Origin: Serratia proteamaculans
GTDB lineage: Bacteria; Pseudomonadota; Gammaproteobacteria; Enterobacterales; Enterobacteriaceae
Assembly: GCF_013337185.1 (NCBI RefSeq)
Contig: NZ_SWDE01000005.1
Location: forward strand, 124,001 to 188,000
Reading direction: 5' to 3'
Length of the DNA: 64,000 nucleotides
Shown here piece by piece: positions 48,004 to 57,238 of this stretch (the stretch's first letter is position 1; each line of letters begins with the position of its first letter). The translations under genes were made by a program, and so were the position numbers. The notes below the pieces were generated by a model that had not been told where the DNA came from, ran no database searches, and saw nothing but the letters and a program-made list of their open reading frames with translations.

Positions 48004-48039
48004 ATGAGCAACAACACCATCGAGATTACAAACGCATGA
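48004..48039 (+). CDS. Possible 11-codon leader ORF coupled to the autotransporter
   Basis: ATG at 48004 opens an 11-residue frame (MSNNTIEITNA) whose TGA overlaps the autotransporter ATG as ATGA. The autotransporter has no good ribosome site of its own, so ribosomes finishing the leader could reinitiate there. GAGTGAG lies about 10 bases before the leader ATG. No similarity is known; this is an arrangement seen in the sequence, not proven translation. Confidence 0.4.
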   Translation: MSNNTIEITNA

Positions 48040-51000
48040 AATATATTTATAAAGCAGTGTCCCGCGAAGGGTTGGGATTGATTATTTTAGCATCGCTGAC
48101 TACGACCGTAAATGCGGCCCCGGTGGTTATCAATAAGCCTTCTGTCGTCAAGGATCTGCCGACAGATCCGAACGCCTTGTATATTGGTCAGGGAGGAACA
48201 GGTTCACTGGTTATTTCAAAAGGAGAAACGGTTACTTCTGGCCAGAATAAGAACGATAATACAGGTTCTGTGCTGGGTTATAGCCAAGGCGATATTGGGA
48301 GTTTAACTGTCGACGGTGCTACCTGGTACGATAGCGTTACCACTTCTAATGTTCCCTCTGGCCGTGGCACCACGGCAGTTGGCGGCGGCGGCAACGGCAC
48401 TCTGGACATTAAAAACGGTGGCAAAGCTTCCACGATGTTTATCAACATCGGACAAAACCAGGGAAGTACCGGCGTTGTTAACGTCGATGGCCCAGGCTCT
48501 GAGTTGTTTGCAACTGCGGATAGCACCTCTGGGATCACCGTTGGCACCAATGGCACGGGAACACTGAGCATCACCAACGGAGGGAAAGTTACCTCTAATA
48601 CCTCTTCCAGTTTGGGCTATGGTCCGGGGTCAAGCGGCACAGTAAACGTTGATGGCCCAGGCTCTAACCTTACCATTACAGATGGCTCCATAGAGGTCGG
48701 TCGCCAGGGGACGGGTATATTGAACATTACCTCCGGTGGTACGGTGAATAGCCAATCTGGGGGGATTGGCACAGAGGCTGGTTCAGTGGGGACTGCCACG
48801 GTAAACGGCGCGGGATCGGTATGGAACGTCGGGCCAAAAAAAGGTATCAGCCTTGGCTTTACCCGGGATGTGAATCATCCAAACGACGTTAATAATACTG
48901 CCACCGGCACACTGATTATTGGTAATCAAGGCAAGGTCGTGGCAGAGGGGGGCATCAATGTATCTGGTAATTCCAGCACGCTCATTATTGGTGCCAAGGC
49001 TGGCGATCAGGCCATTACCCCCGGAACGCTGGAAGCTCCTACCGTTAGATTAGTGAATGCTACAAGTTCATTGGTATTTAATCACTCAGATGTTACAGGC
49101 AATTATCTGTTTTCACCCAAGGTGAGTGGCCTGGGTTCGGTGACGAACTTGAGCGGGACAACCGTCTTGACCGGCGCAAATACCTACACCGGCGGCACAA
49201 CTATCAACGGTGGAACATTGCAATTAGGCAATGGTAGCTCAACCGGTTCCATCGTCGGCAATGTACTTAACAACAGCGCATTTGTTATCAATAACCCCGT
49301 AGAAACCGCCCTGACGGGTGATATCTCGGGTACCGGCACGTTGACCCAGCAAGGCGCTGGTACCACAGTTCTTAGTGGTAATAATAGCTACACGGGAAAA
49401 ACCACCATCAATGCAGGCGCGTTGCGTACTGATGTGGTTGACAGTATCGCCAGCAGTAACGAGCTGAATATCAATGGCGGCGTGTTTGACCTGAACAGTA
49501 ACAACCAGCGAGTGAATCGTCTGAACGGTACCGGTGGTGAGGTTCATCTGAATGGCGCAACGCTGACCGTCAACAATGCGGCCGCTACAGATAATACCCT
49601 CTTCGCCGGCGATATTATTGATGGTTCATCCAAAGGTGGGCTGACGAAAACAGGTGACGGTAGCCTGACGCTGAGCGGCAAAACCGGCTGGACCGGTGAC
49701 ACCCATATCGACGGTGGCGAATTGGTGCTCGATGGCAGTAACGGCGGCGCACAATTGGTCAGCAATATCATTGCCAAAGACAACACCGCGTTGTCTCTGC
49801 GTAATGGGGCTACGCTGACCGGCTGGATTGACCCGACGGATGTCAATATCGATTCGGCAAGCCGTTGGAACATGACGGCAGACTCGCTGGTCGATGACGT
49901 CAACCTCGCCGGTACCATCAACTTTGTTGCCCCAGCAACACTGCCAATGACTGCCGGACGTACCCTGACGGCCAACAACTGGAATGGTCAGGGCGGTACG
50001 GTCATGCTCAATACGGTGTTGGGGGATGATACTTCCGTCACTGATAAGATTTTGGTCAACGGCAACACCAGCGGAAACACCTTCGTGAAGGTGAATAATG
50101 CCGGCGGTGGCGGCGCATACACGGTGCAAGGCATTCGCGTGGTGGAAGTGAAAGGCCAGTCTGACGGCACCTTTACCAAATCAGGTCGTATCGTGGCCGG
50201 GGCTTATGACTATAGCCTGGAGAAAAAAGGCACCGACTGGTACCTGACCAACCTGCAAGCTGCTCCTCCGGTGGTTGTTCCGCCGGTAGTTGTTCCGCCG
50301 GTAACCGATCCAACAGACACGCCTCAGGGAGATAATTCGTCTCCGATTGTCCGTCCGGAATCTGCCAGCTATACCGCCAATTTGGCCGCGGCCAATACCA
50401 TGTTCGTCACGCGTCTGCATGATCGACTGGGTGAGCCTCAGTACACCGACATTCTGACCGGTGAGAAGAAAGTCAGCAGCCTGTGGCTGCGCCAGGTGGG
50501 TGGTCATAATCGTTGGAAAGACAGCAGTGGGCAAATCAGCACTCAGAGCAACCGTTATGTGGTACAGCTGGGTGGCGATATTGCACAGTGGAGCTCGGAT
50601 GAGCTGGAACGCTGGCATCTGGGGGTCATGGCTGGGTACGGTAACGAACACAGCAACAGCAATTCCAATGTGACGAGTTATAAATCCAAAGGCTCAGTTA
50701 ATGGCTACAGTGTGGGCCTTTACGCCACCTGGTACCAAAACGACGAGACCAAACAAGGGATGTATCTGGACAGCTGGGCCCAGTACGGCTGGTTTAACAA
50801 TCATGTGAAAGGCCAGGATATTCAGGGTGAGTCCTACAAATCCAGCGGTATCACTGCGTCGCTTGAAACGGGTTATACGCATAAGCTGGGTGAGTTTGCC
50901 GGCAGCCAGGGGTCACTGAACGAATGGTATATCCAACCTCAGGCGCAGGCCATCTGGATGGGGGTCACGGCGGAAGACCATCGTGAAAGTAACGGCACCC

Positions 51001-51329
51001 GAGTCAGCGCTGAGGGTGAAGGGAATCTCCAGACTCGCCTGGGTGTACGTACCTATCTGAAAGGTCATAACAAAATTGATGATGGAAAGAACCGGACCTT
51101 CCAGCCGTTCGTAGAAGTAAACTGGATCCACAATACCCAGGACTTTGGTACCCGGATGGATGGGGTGAGTATTTCCCAAAGCGGCGCCCGTAATCTTGGT
51201 GAAGTCAAAACAGGTGTTGAAGGTCAGCTTAACCCACACCTGAATCTGTGGGGTAACGTGGGTGTTCAGATCGGGGACAAGGGCTACAGCGACACCGCAG
51301 CCATGGTCGGTGTGAAGTACAGTTTCTGA
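48036..51329 (+). CDS. Type Va autotransporter (adhesin-like, MisL/AIDA class)
   Basis: A 1097-residue autotransporter from the ATG at 48036. A signal peptide (about residues 1-27, ends VNA) is followed by a beta-helical passenger. This has glycine-rich repeats of the pattern NGTGTLxITNGGKV / SSGTVNVDGPGS (to about residue 280) and three passenger-associated transport repeats (TGANTYTGGTTINGGTL, SGNNSYTGKTTINAGAL, SGKTGWTGDTHIDGGEL). A short Pro-Val linker (PPVVVPPVVVPPV) precedes the C-terminal barrel of about 280 residues that ends in YSF. No protease triad is seen, so it is probably an adhesin. The neighbouring tethered regulator and FidL-like gene suggest its control. A TTG at 47979 in the same frame is less likely as a start. 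Confidence 0.9.
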   Translation: MKYIYKAVSREGLGLIILASLTTTVNAAPVVINKPSVVKDLPTDPNALYIGQGGTGSLVISKGETVTSGQNKNDNTGSVLGYSQGDIGSLTVDGATWYDSVTTSNVPSGRGTTAVGGGGNGTLDIKNGGKASTMFINIGQNQGSTGVVNVDGPGSELFATADSTSGITVGTNGTGTLSITNGGKVTSNTSSSLGYGPGSSGTVNVDGPGSNLTITDGSIEVGRQGTGILNITSGGTVNSQSGGIGTEAGSVGTATVNGAGSVWNVGPKKGISLGFTRDVNHPNDVNNTATGTLIIGNQGKVVAEGGINVSGNSSTLIIGAKAGDQAITPGTLEAPTVRLVNATSSLVFNHSDVTGNYLFSPKVSGLGSVTNLSGTTVLTGANTYTGGTTINGGTLQLGNGSSTGSIVGNVLNNSAFVINNPVETALTGDISGTGTLTQQGAGTTVLSGNNSYTGKTTINAGALRTDVVDSIASSNELNINGGVFDLNSNNQRVNRLNGTGGEVHLNGATLTVNNAAATDNTLFAGDIIDGSSKGGLTKTGDGSLTLSGKTGWTGDTHIDGGELVLDGSNGGAQLVSNIIAKDNTALSLRNGATLTGWIDPTDVNIDSASRWNMTADSLVDDVNLAGTINFVAPATLPMTAGRTLTANNWNGQGGTVMLNTVLGDDTSVTDKILVNGNTSGNTFVKVNNAGGGGAYTVQGIRVVEVKGQSDGTFTKSGRIVAGAYDYSLEKKGTDWYLTNLQAAPPVVVPPVVVPPVTDPTDTPQGDNSSPIVRPESASYTANLAAANTMFVTRLHDRLGEPQYTDILTGEKKVSSLWLRQVGGHNRWKDSSGQISTQSNRYVVQLGGDIAQWSSDELERWHLGVMAGYGNEHSNSNSNVTSYKSKGSVNGYSVGLYATWYQNDETKQGMYLDSWAQYGWFNNHVKGQDIQGESYKSSGITASLETGYTHKLGEFAGSQGSLNEWYIQPQAQAIWMGVTAEDHRESNGTRVSAEGEGNLQTRLGVRTYLKGHNKIDDGKNRTFQPFVEVNWIHNTQDFGTRMDGVSISQSGARNLGEVKTGVEGQLNPHLNLWGNVGVQIGDKGYSDTAAMVGVKYSF

Positions 51330-51384
51330 ACAGGTTAATGTAACCAATCACCAATCTTGGACGCATTTCAGTTAGCGACTAATG

Positions 51385-51421
51385 AGATCTGAGTTCAGCA
51401 CTCCGCTGGACTCAGATCTTT
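51385..51421 (+). terminator. Terminator of the autotransporter gene
   Basis: AGATCTGAGTTCAGC pairs with GCTGGACTCAGATCT (one G-T wobble) around a 5-nt loop, then TTT. It is 55 bp after the stop. Confidence 0.85.
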
Positions 51422-51745
51422 AAATATCAGCCGTATTTATCGCTGGGTGTGAAATGCTTTTGGATTAATCCTGATTTTATTCCATTCATAGGCAGTTCAT
51501 TTTAAAAAATGGACGCTGATGTTATATATTCGTTAAAACTCGCATCCACCTCAGAAAATAAAATAAAAAATAACTGCAACACAATCAACTAGTTAAATAT
51601 AAATATTTTAGCTTTACTGTCTTTTTATATATGAATGTGTAAAAAAGAACATTATATATAGACGCGATAAGTTGCAAAGGTATTATATGTAAATTAGAAT
51701 AATTGTGAATTACAAAATATATTGATATTTATGAAAGAAGAAACC
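51422..51745. other. AT-rich upstream region of the tethered regulator
   Basis: About 320 bases, strongly AT-rich, with no gene. It probably carries the promoter for the regulator and the FidL-like gene; several TATAAT-like hexamers occur, so none can be chosen by eye. Confidence 0.5.
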
Positions 51746-52561
51746 ATGTCATTTGAAGCGGTTGTTGAGAGTTACATCATAGATAGAACTCTCATATTTA
51801 TCCCAGATGAATCATTTATTCAAAATTTGGAAACCAGGGAATACAAAAAACTTAAACACACAGAAAGCCAATGCTTACTGTTATTGTTGGCAAAGCAAGG
51901 CGTAGTAGTGCCACAGCTCGATCTTATGAAGTTCGCATGGGGCGAAAAACATCGAGATGTCAGTTTCAACATATTTTACCAGCGTATACTGGCCCTGAGA
52001 AAAGCTTTTGTCCAACTGGGAATGACTAAAAACATCATTATTACCCTGCCACGAAAAGGGTTAATCATAGACAATGGCATCACTATTGAAACGCATGATG
52101 AAACATCATCAAAATTAAATAATGACGCCTTTGAAATAAATGATGAAGTTTGCAAAAACAAGAACCACATGATTAATTGCTTACCTTCTCATCCCGCAAT
52201 CAATTTCTTTACCACCAGACTTAATCGATATACCATCATTGCAATTATTTTATCCACAGTAATTATCAGCCTGTTTACTCTTTACTCTGGCAATGACCGA
52301 GATTACTTTTCTGATTATTATCTTGCCAGCAAAAACAACAACCCTTGCCAGATTTTTTTTAACACTGATACAGATAACCACTCGCGACACTGGCTGTTTA
52401 TCAATCAGAACCTCGAGCTATGCCGCCCTAAAAAAACCATATATATCACCACCTATAACAACACAAAAAATCTATCTCTCCTAATATGTTCCGCACCAAT
52501 TTATCGAACTAAAAACAATCGGTGCTCCTCATTCTACTATCCTGATTATCAAACAAAATGA
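51746..52561 (+). CDS. Membrane-tethered ToxR/CadC-like regulator (MarT-like)
   Basis: A 271-residue one-component regulator. The N-terminal winged helix (about residues 1-105) has KHTESQCLLLLLAKQG and the recognition region NIFYQRILALRKAF, ending with TLPRKGLII. One membrane helix lies near residues 165-185 (TIIAIILSTVIISLFTLY), followed by a short periplasmic domain with several cysteines. This is the layout of CadC, ToxR and Salmonella MarT. The ATG at 51746 follows AAAGAAG; an ATG five codons earlier is possible. Its stop overlaps the start of the FidL-like gene (ATGA). Codon use and AT content differ clearly from the core genes, suggesting transfer. Confidence 0.82.
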   Translation: MSFEAVVESYIIDRTLIFIPDESFIQNLETREYKKLKHTESQCLLLLLAKQGVVVPQLDLMKFAWGEKHRDVSFNIFYQRILALRKAFVQLGMTKNIIITLPRKGLIIDNGITIETHDETSSKLNNDAFEINDEVCKNKNHMINCLPSHPAINFFTTRLNRYTIIAIILSTVIISLFTLYSGNDRDYFSDYYLASKNNNPCQIFFNTDTDNHSRHWLFINQNLELCRPKKTIYITTYNNTKNLSLLICSAPIYRTKNNRCSSFYYPDYQTK

Positions 52562-53058
52562 AATTAATTAAGCTTTCTATGCATAAGATGGCAATTGCTG
52601 CGGTTGCTGTTTTCATCTTATCATCCACAACCTTATATTTTTTTCACATAAAAAAAGAAGAGTATCAAAAAATAACCTGCCGTGCAGATATGACAATAAA
52701 AAACACGCACTCGACTTTCAATGGTATTATGGACTTTAAAATCGGCCAAGAAAAAGGCATTGCCAATATAGCGGGCTCAGTATCCAATGAATCAGGCAAT
52801 GAGTATATTGTTCAACGCACCATATTTTTCACTTTGACCAGCTACGGGGGAACGCCCATATGGCTTTCAAATAAAATCGTAGTTTCAGATGTTGAAAACT
52901 CCCCTGCAGCACTATTATCGGGCACACTTCCTGATTTTTATGTAAAGCCCTCAACAGTAAATGATGTCAATATAATCCCTATCAGCAAGGATGGCTGGTT
53001 GATAACAAAATCCAGCATCCCACTCCTATACTGTAAAAATTATAAAATAAATGATTGA
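52558..53058 (+). CDS. FidL-like membrane protein
   Basis: A 166-residue protein with one N-terminal membrane helix (about residues 11-29) and a periplasmic domain. Family features are a Cys soon after the helix (ITCRADM), the Gly-rich middle (GSVSNESG), PDFYVKPS and a final Cys (LLYCKN), which may pair with the first. The pattern matches the FidL-like family found beside ToxR/CadC-like regulators. The ATGA overlap with the regulator implies coupled synthesis and a working pair, like ToxR-ToxS, in which the partner may stabilise or modulate the regulator. Exact role is unknown. Confidence 0.72.
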   Translation: MKLIKLSMHKMAIAAVAVFILSSTTLYFFHIKKEEYQKITCRADMTIKNTHSTFNGIMDFKIGQEKGIANIAGSVSNESGNEYIVQRTIFFTLTSYGGTPIWLSNKIVVSDVENSPAALLSGTLPDFYVKPSTVNDVNIIPISKDGWLITKSSIPLLYCKNYKIND

Positions 53059-53110
53059 ATACTCGCTAAAGACACAGAGCGAGTACCAGTCTCAATCAGA
53101 AGAGGTCGCA

Positions 53111-54247
53111 CTAATGATCCAAGTAGAGATAGTGCATCCAACTGGTCATCCGCAGCAGTACCTTGCGCATGACCGCCACGTGGGTAAAGTGATCGGAGTA
53201 TACCGCCACCTGCGAGAAAATCCCGTCAGGCAATTCGTCGATTTCACTGTTGGGTGCCAGCTCAATCACCGCCAGCACGCCATCACTACCAGCGGCCACG
53301 CTCAGCGATTGTAGCGTCCCTTGCGCCTGGTAAGACCCACCGGGCACTACCGGAAGAATTCTGATCAATTTACCGGGGAATACCTGACCGGGAAAGGCAT
53401 TAAACACTACTTCGGCTTCGTCGCCGGCCTTCAGGCGCAGCAAGGAGTTTTGGCGGAACTGAGCAATAATTTGCCTTTTTTGCTCAGGGATAAACACCAT
53501 CACCGGCCGCAGCGGAATTGCCGCGGCATAGGTGCCTGGGCGGATCAATACCTGGGTAACGTAGCCATCGCTGGGGGCACGTATCACCGTTTGATCAAGA
53601 TTATATTTGGCCTCAGCCAACTGCGCTCTGAGACTGACGATTTGAGACTGTTCCCCGTTAATCACGCTGTCTAACTGACTTTTTATTTGAGCTTGCTCAG
53701 CCACTGAGCCTTTTACCAGCGCATCTTGTGCCAGATAGTTCTGTCGTGCGTTATCAATATCACTTTCCGAAAATGGATTAACCTTGGCCTGGCTACCTTT
53801 GACATAGCGCTGATAGTCTTTATATAGCCGATCGCGCTCTGCGCTTACCCGAGAAGTATTGGCAATAGCTTCGTCGAGCTGACCTTTAAGCACCTGCGTA
53901 TTATTAATTGCGGTAACCAAATCAGCCTGGAGTCGATTGACTCGCGCCTGGTAGCGCACGGGGTCTAATTTAAACAGCACTTCACCTTTTTTCATTAATA
54001 CACTTTGCTTATCGGTTACTTCGATTACCACGCCAGTCACCTGTGGCGTAATAGGGATAGAGATAACCGCTTTTTGCGCCAAATAAGTATAGGGGTGGTT
54101 ATAATTCATTAGCAAAATTAACGCCCCAATTAAAAATACCCCGCCTAATGCAGCCGTCGGCACGGTCCATTTATTGACTGGAATTTTGAAAATTTTAAAT
54201 ATTGACCAGGCAAATGCGACATAAGTCAGGATAATGAGCAGATCCAT
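53111..54247 (-). CDS. yiaV: HlyD-family membrane fusion protein YiaV
   Basis: A 378-residue protein, the same length as E. coli YiaV. Two N-terminal hydrophobic segments precede the periplasmic adaptor: a lipoyl half-motif ([16 protein letters not shown]), a coiled coil (about residues 105-210) and the second lipoyl half plus beta-barrel ([17 protein letters not shown]). It resembles EmrA/AaeA-type adaptors of tripartite efflux, but no inner-membrane pump gene follows. It lies 5 bp after yiaW, the same pair as in E. coli. Confidence 0.88.
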   Translation of the reverse strand: MDLLIILTYVAFAWSIFKIFKIPVNKWTVPTAALGGVFLIGALILLMNYNHPYTYLAQKAVISIPITPQVTGVVIEVTDKQSVLMKKGEVLFKLDPVRYQARVNRLQADLVTAINNTQVLKGQLDEAIANTSRVSAERDRLYKDYQRYVKGSQAKVNPFSESDIDNARQNYLAQDALVKGSVAEQAQIKSQLDSVINGEQSQIVSLRAQLAEAKYNLDQTVIRAPSDGYVTQVLIRPGTYAAAIPLRPVMVFIPEQKRQIIAQFRQNSLLRLKAGDEAEVVFNAFPGQVFPGKLIRILPVVPGGSYQAQGTLQSLSVAAGSDGVLAVIELAPNSEIDELPDGIFSQVAVYSDHFTHVAVMRKVLLRMTSWMHYLYLDH

Positions 54248-54252
54248 GGTGG

Positions 54253-54576
54253 CTACTCCAAAGGTGGCGTTTTATTATCAACCAGTTTCATCTCCAGCTC
54301 CGCTACACGTTGCTGTAACTGTGCGAACGACGCCTCCTGACCTTGCATACCCCAACCGCGCTCGGGGCGATATAAAGTAGCCCATATCCATAAAAACGGC
54401 CAGATCACGTGCAGAGTGAATAAACTCACCCAGCCCGCGACATGAATCGCATCGGCATGCGGATGGTTGCGTGCCTTGGCAATAAGATAGGGGATATCAT
54501 GCAGGATAATGATCCCATAGAAAATAATAAGGAAAACCAGAATAAGTACACCCAACGCGAAGTAATTAAGAAACAT
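54253..54576 (-). CDS. yiaW: DUF3302 membrane protein YiaW
   Basis: A 107-residue protein, identical in length to E. coli YiaW and very similar through [26 protein letters not shown]. Two membrane segments (about residues 7-28 and 48-68) and a C-terminal short coiled coil are visible. GAGAGGCAG precedes the ATG. Function is unknown; it is always paired with the HlyD-like YiaV, so it may be its membrane partner. Confidence 0.9.
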   Translation of the reverse strand: MFLNYFALGVLILVFLIIFYGIIILHDIPYLIAKARNHPHADAIHVAGWVSLFTLHVIWPFLWIWATLYRPERGWGMQGQEASFAQLQQRVAELEMKLVDNKTPPLE

Positions 54577-54741
54577 AACTGCCTCTCATTTGCGGTTCCA
54601 ATGTTCACTGGTAAAGTAAAGATAGTCGCGTTTTTAGCTCTTTGTGCTAAAACTGGGTAAGTTTATTACGTCGGGTGTACCTTATAGGAAATGAACCAAA
54701 ACAGATAACAACGCCCCTTTGATTTTATGGGTTTTTTAGGT

Positions 54742-55314
54742 TTAAGCGAAAGATCCGTTACCACTCAGACGAGTAGCGCAAACCATCCAGTAATAATGAT
54801 TATTATTAAAGGTAAACTCATTCAAAACCTGGAGCCCCAGTTTACGCGTATGTGCCGCATAAGAGCGTGGGTTAATTTTATTCACAAATGTGACCAAGAC
54901 ATCAAAACGCGATGACATTTGTTTTAATGCAAACGCAAACAGCGCTTCAAGCACCCCGCTGCCCCGAACCGAAACGTCGACACAGATCGGCCCATATTGG
55001 TAAGAGTTATCCACCGTCAACACCTGGCCGGCAAACTCACATTCTTCCAATCTGCCAATCATGTGCTCAAACAAAGGCCAGGGGGCCCAAAACTGCCAGG
55101 AAGCGGCCATCACGAACGCGACAATCTTACCTTTCTGCCTGGCGACAAACAGCCCTTGCTCTTGCTCGATCAACGCGACCATTTGCTCATAGGTCAGCAA
55201 AGTGGTCACAAAACCATCTTTCTTGTCTTCCTCACTGATGGTTGCTACCTGATACCGCTTGAGCAGTTCAGTCACTTGTTCAATATCAGCCACATTGGCC
55301 ACACTCAATTCCAT
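54742..55314 (-). CDS. GNAT-family N-acetyltransferase
   Basis: A 190-residue protein with a GNAT-like layout: an N-terminal VADIEQVTELLKRY, LFVARQKGKIVAFVMA in the middle, and YGPICVDVSVRGSGVLEALF in the region that binds acetyl-CoA (a diverged R/QxxGxG/A). GAGGAGG precedes the ATG. It is divergent from a MocR-type regulator 272 bp away, which suggests regulation by that protein. The substrate is unknown. Confidence 0.72.
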   Translation of the reverse strand: MELSVANVADIEQVTELLKRYQVATISEEDKKDGFVTTLLTYEQMVALIEQEQGLFVARQKGKIVAFVMAASWQFWAPWPLFEHMIGRLEECEFAGQVLTVDNSYQYGPICVDVSVRGSGVLEALFAFALKQMSSRFDVLVTFVNKINPRSYAAHTRKLGLQVLNEFTFNNNHYYWMVCATRLSGNGSFA

Positions 55315-55586
55315 GCAAACCTCCTCGCAAGTCGAAATAGCCCAGTTTTTTAGAAATTTATCATTGCAGTAAAAATTAATTCTCTGTATTCCATCAAAGT
55401 TATCTTTTGATAAATAACAAACGGCTCAGTCACAGGAATATAAACCTCGGTCATTCACCAATTCGAGCTGACAAACTTTCTGCGAATGAACACATTGAAT
55501 TCATTATTTCTAAGCCTTGCTAGCTAAACTACTATCAAAGTAATCTGTTTTATACGTACAGATCAGAGCGATATGGAGTGGAACAG

Positions 55587-57041
55587 ATGCCAATGGAGCA
55601 GACGGAAGCGGGAAAACAGGGCAGCCTGTACCGTCAGATTGCCGAACAGATAAAACAGGCAATCCACGCAGGATTTTTACCTGCCAATGCACGTTTGCCG
55701 TCGGTAAGAACGCTGGCCACTCAATACAACATCAGTCTGACAACCGCACTTAAAACCTTGCGTACCCTGGAAGATGAACATTACGCCGTAGCCAAACCCA
55801 AATCCGGTTTTTTTGTCGCACCAAAGCGACATTCGCGGCAAAAGGACGCCGTTATCGTGGAACAGCCACGTGAGATTGCGCCGCTGGATGAACAAACCGA
55901 ACTGCACATGGCAATGGTGGGAGAAGACTGCCGCGTTCGTCTGGATCTGGCCAATGGTGACAGCTCTTTGTACCCCATCAAAAAGCTGAGTTTGATCATG
56001 CGCCAGCTTGGTTATAGCAAACCATTTTTGCTCGGTGATACGGTCAAAGGCTCTGGCTATGCGCCGTTAAAAACAGAAATTGCCCGACGAGCGATAGACT
56101 ATGGCTGCAATATTAATCCGGATAACATTTTAGTGACCAACGGCTGCGTGGAGGCGCTGTCGCTTTCTCTGCTTGCGACAGTGCAACCGGGAGATGCGGT
56201 TGCCGTTGAATCGCCCTGCTATTTCGTTTTATTGCAAATGTTGCGTCATCTCAAACTACGCGTGATTGAGGTTGAAACGGGTAACGAAGGCTATGTTGAT
56301 AGCGAAAAGCTGATTGCGCTGTTCCAGAGAAAAGCGGTGAAGGTGTTTGTCACCCTCGCCAATGTTAATAACCCACTGGGCAAAACCATACCGAACGAGC
56401 AAAAAGCTCACATCGCGCGGCAGGCCGATGAAAACGATGTGATCATTATTGAAGATGACACCTTTGGCGACATCGCCTTTGGTGATCAACGGCCATTTCC
56501 CATGAGGGCCTTTAGCCCCAATGTTATCCTGTGCAGCGGTTTCTCTAAAACCGTGGCGCCTGGCGTGCGTGTCGGTTGGGTTCACAGCAACCATTACATG
56601 CGCAAAATCACCTCACTGAAATATACCTCGACCATGGGCTCACCAATATTGCCGCAGGCAACCATTGCCGAATTACTGAGCAATGGCGGATACGACGCCC
56701 ATCTGCGCAAACTCAGGCATAAGTTGGCTAACCTGGTGAGCAAGATCCGTCAGGTAGTGTTACGAGCATTCCCCCCTGGCACAAAAGTCTCTGAGCCTGA
56801 AGGCGGTTATGTGCTGTGGGTGGAAATGCCGAAGAATGCCTTGAATGTACGTTCACTGTTTATCAAAGCGCGCAATGCCGGGATCGGCATCGCCCCCGGG
56901 CATATTTTTGCCACGGATGACCGCTACGATCACTGTTTCCGACTGAATGCAGGCTTTGGTTATAACGATGAGGTTGAACAGGCGATCGCCCAGCTTGGGC
57001 AATGGTGTACTCAGTCACTTGTGGGGAATGAAGCGGATTGA
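55587..57041 (+). CDS. MocR/GntR-type regulator with aminotransferase domain
   Basis: A 484-residue fusion. The N-terminal GntR winged helix (about residues 10-75) reads [19 protein letters not shown] and [19 protein letters not shown] fold-type I aminotransferase domain follows (about residues 115-480), with [20 protein letters not shown] and the PLP lysine in [16 protein letters not shown]. MocR proteins bind PLP and usually control a neighbouring gene; the divergent GNAT gene is the likely target. The ATG at 55587 follows GGAG. The gene ends two bases before the 3' end of tRNA-Sec. Confidence 0.88.
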   Translation: MPMEQTEAGKQGSLYRQIAEQIKQAIHAGFLPANARLPSVRTLATQYNISLTTALKTLRTLEDEHYAVAKPKSGFFVAPKRHSRQKDAVIVEQPREIAPLDEQTELHMAMVGEDCRVRLDLANGDSSLYPIKKLSLIMRQLGYSKPFLLGDTVKGSGYAPLKTEIARRAIDYGCNINPDNILVTNGCVEALSLSLLATVQPGDAVAVESPCYFVLLQMLRHLKLRVIEVETGNEGYVDSEKLIALFQRKAVKVFVTLANVNNPLGKTIPNEQKAHIARQADENDVIIIEDDTFGDIAFGDQRPFPMRAFSPNVILCSGFSKTVAPGVRVGWVHSNHYMRKITSLKYTSTMGSPILPQATIAELLSNGGYDAHLRKLRHKLANLVSKIRQVVLRAFPPGTKVSEPEGGYVLWVEMPKNALNVRSLFIKARNAGIGIAPGHIFATDDRYDHCFRLNAGFGYNDEVEQAIAQLGQWCTQSLVGNEAD

Positions 57042-57042
57042 T

Positions 57043-57137
57043 TGGCGGAAGATCACAGGAGTCGAACCTGCCCAGGACCGCTGGCGGCCCCAACCGGATT
57101 TGAAGTCCGGCCGCCCCACCGGGGACGAGGATCTTCC
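57043..57137 (-). tRNA. selC: tRNA-Sec (selC)
   Basis: A 95-nt minus-strand tRNA nearly identical to E. coli selC: acceptor GGAAGATC/GATCTTCC, anticodon UCA in GGACTTCAAATCC, a long variable arm and encoded CCA. It inserts selenocysteine at UGA codons, so the organism should have the sel pathway. Its 3' end faces the 45-57 kb accessory block; selC is a well-known island insertion site. Confidence 0.97.
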
Positions 57138-57162
57138 TTCGGGTACAGGAAGCAAGGGGCTG

Positions 57163-57191
57163 ATTATAGCGCAGTTTACCCTTAGCGCTAA
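57163..57191 (-). promoter_or_regulatory. Promoter of selC
   Basis: On the minus strand TTAGCG, a 17-nt spacer and a consensus TATAAT, about 25 bp upstream of the tRNA. Confidence 0.65.
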
Positions 57192-57238
57192 GAGGGAAAT
57201 AGCGCTAGCCCCCGGCAATATGCCGGAGGCAGGCAGGG

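Noticed and set aside
48380-49700. Repeated sequence in the autotransporter that might suggest a CRISPR array or satellite
   Set aside because: The repeats are in frame, degenerate and encode beta-helix units; spacing and identity do not fit a CRISPR array.
57043-57137. A truncated attachment-site copy of selC
   Set aside because: The sequence is a full 95-nt tRNA-Sec; no second partial copy was noticed in the window, although a short one could be missed by eye.
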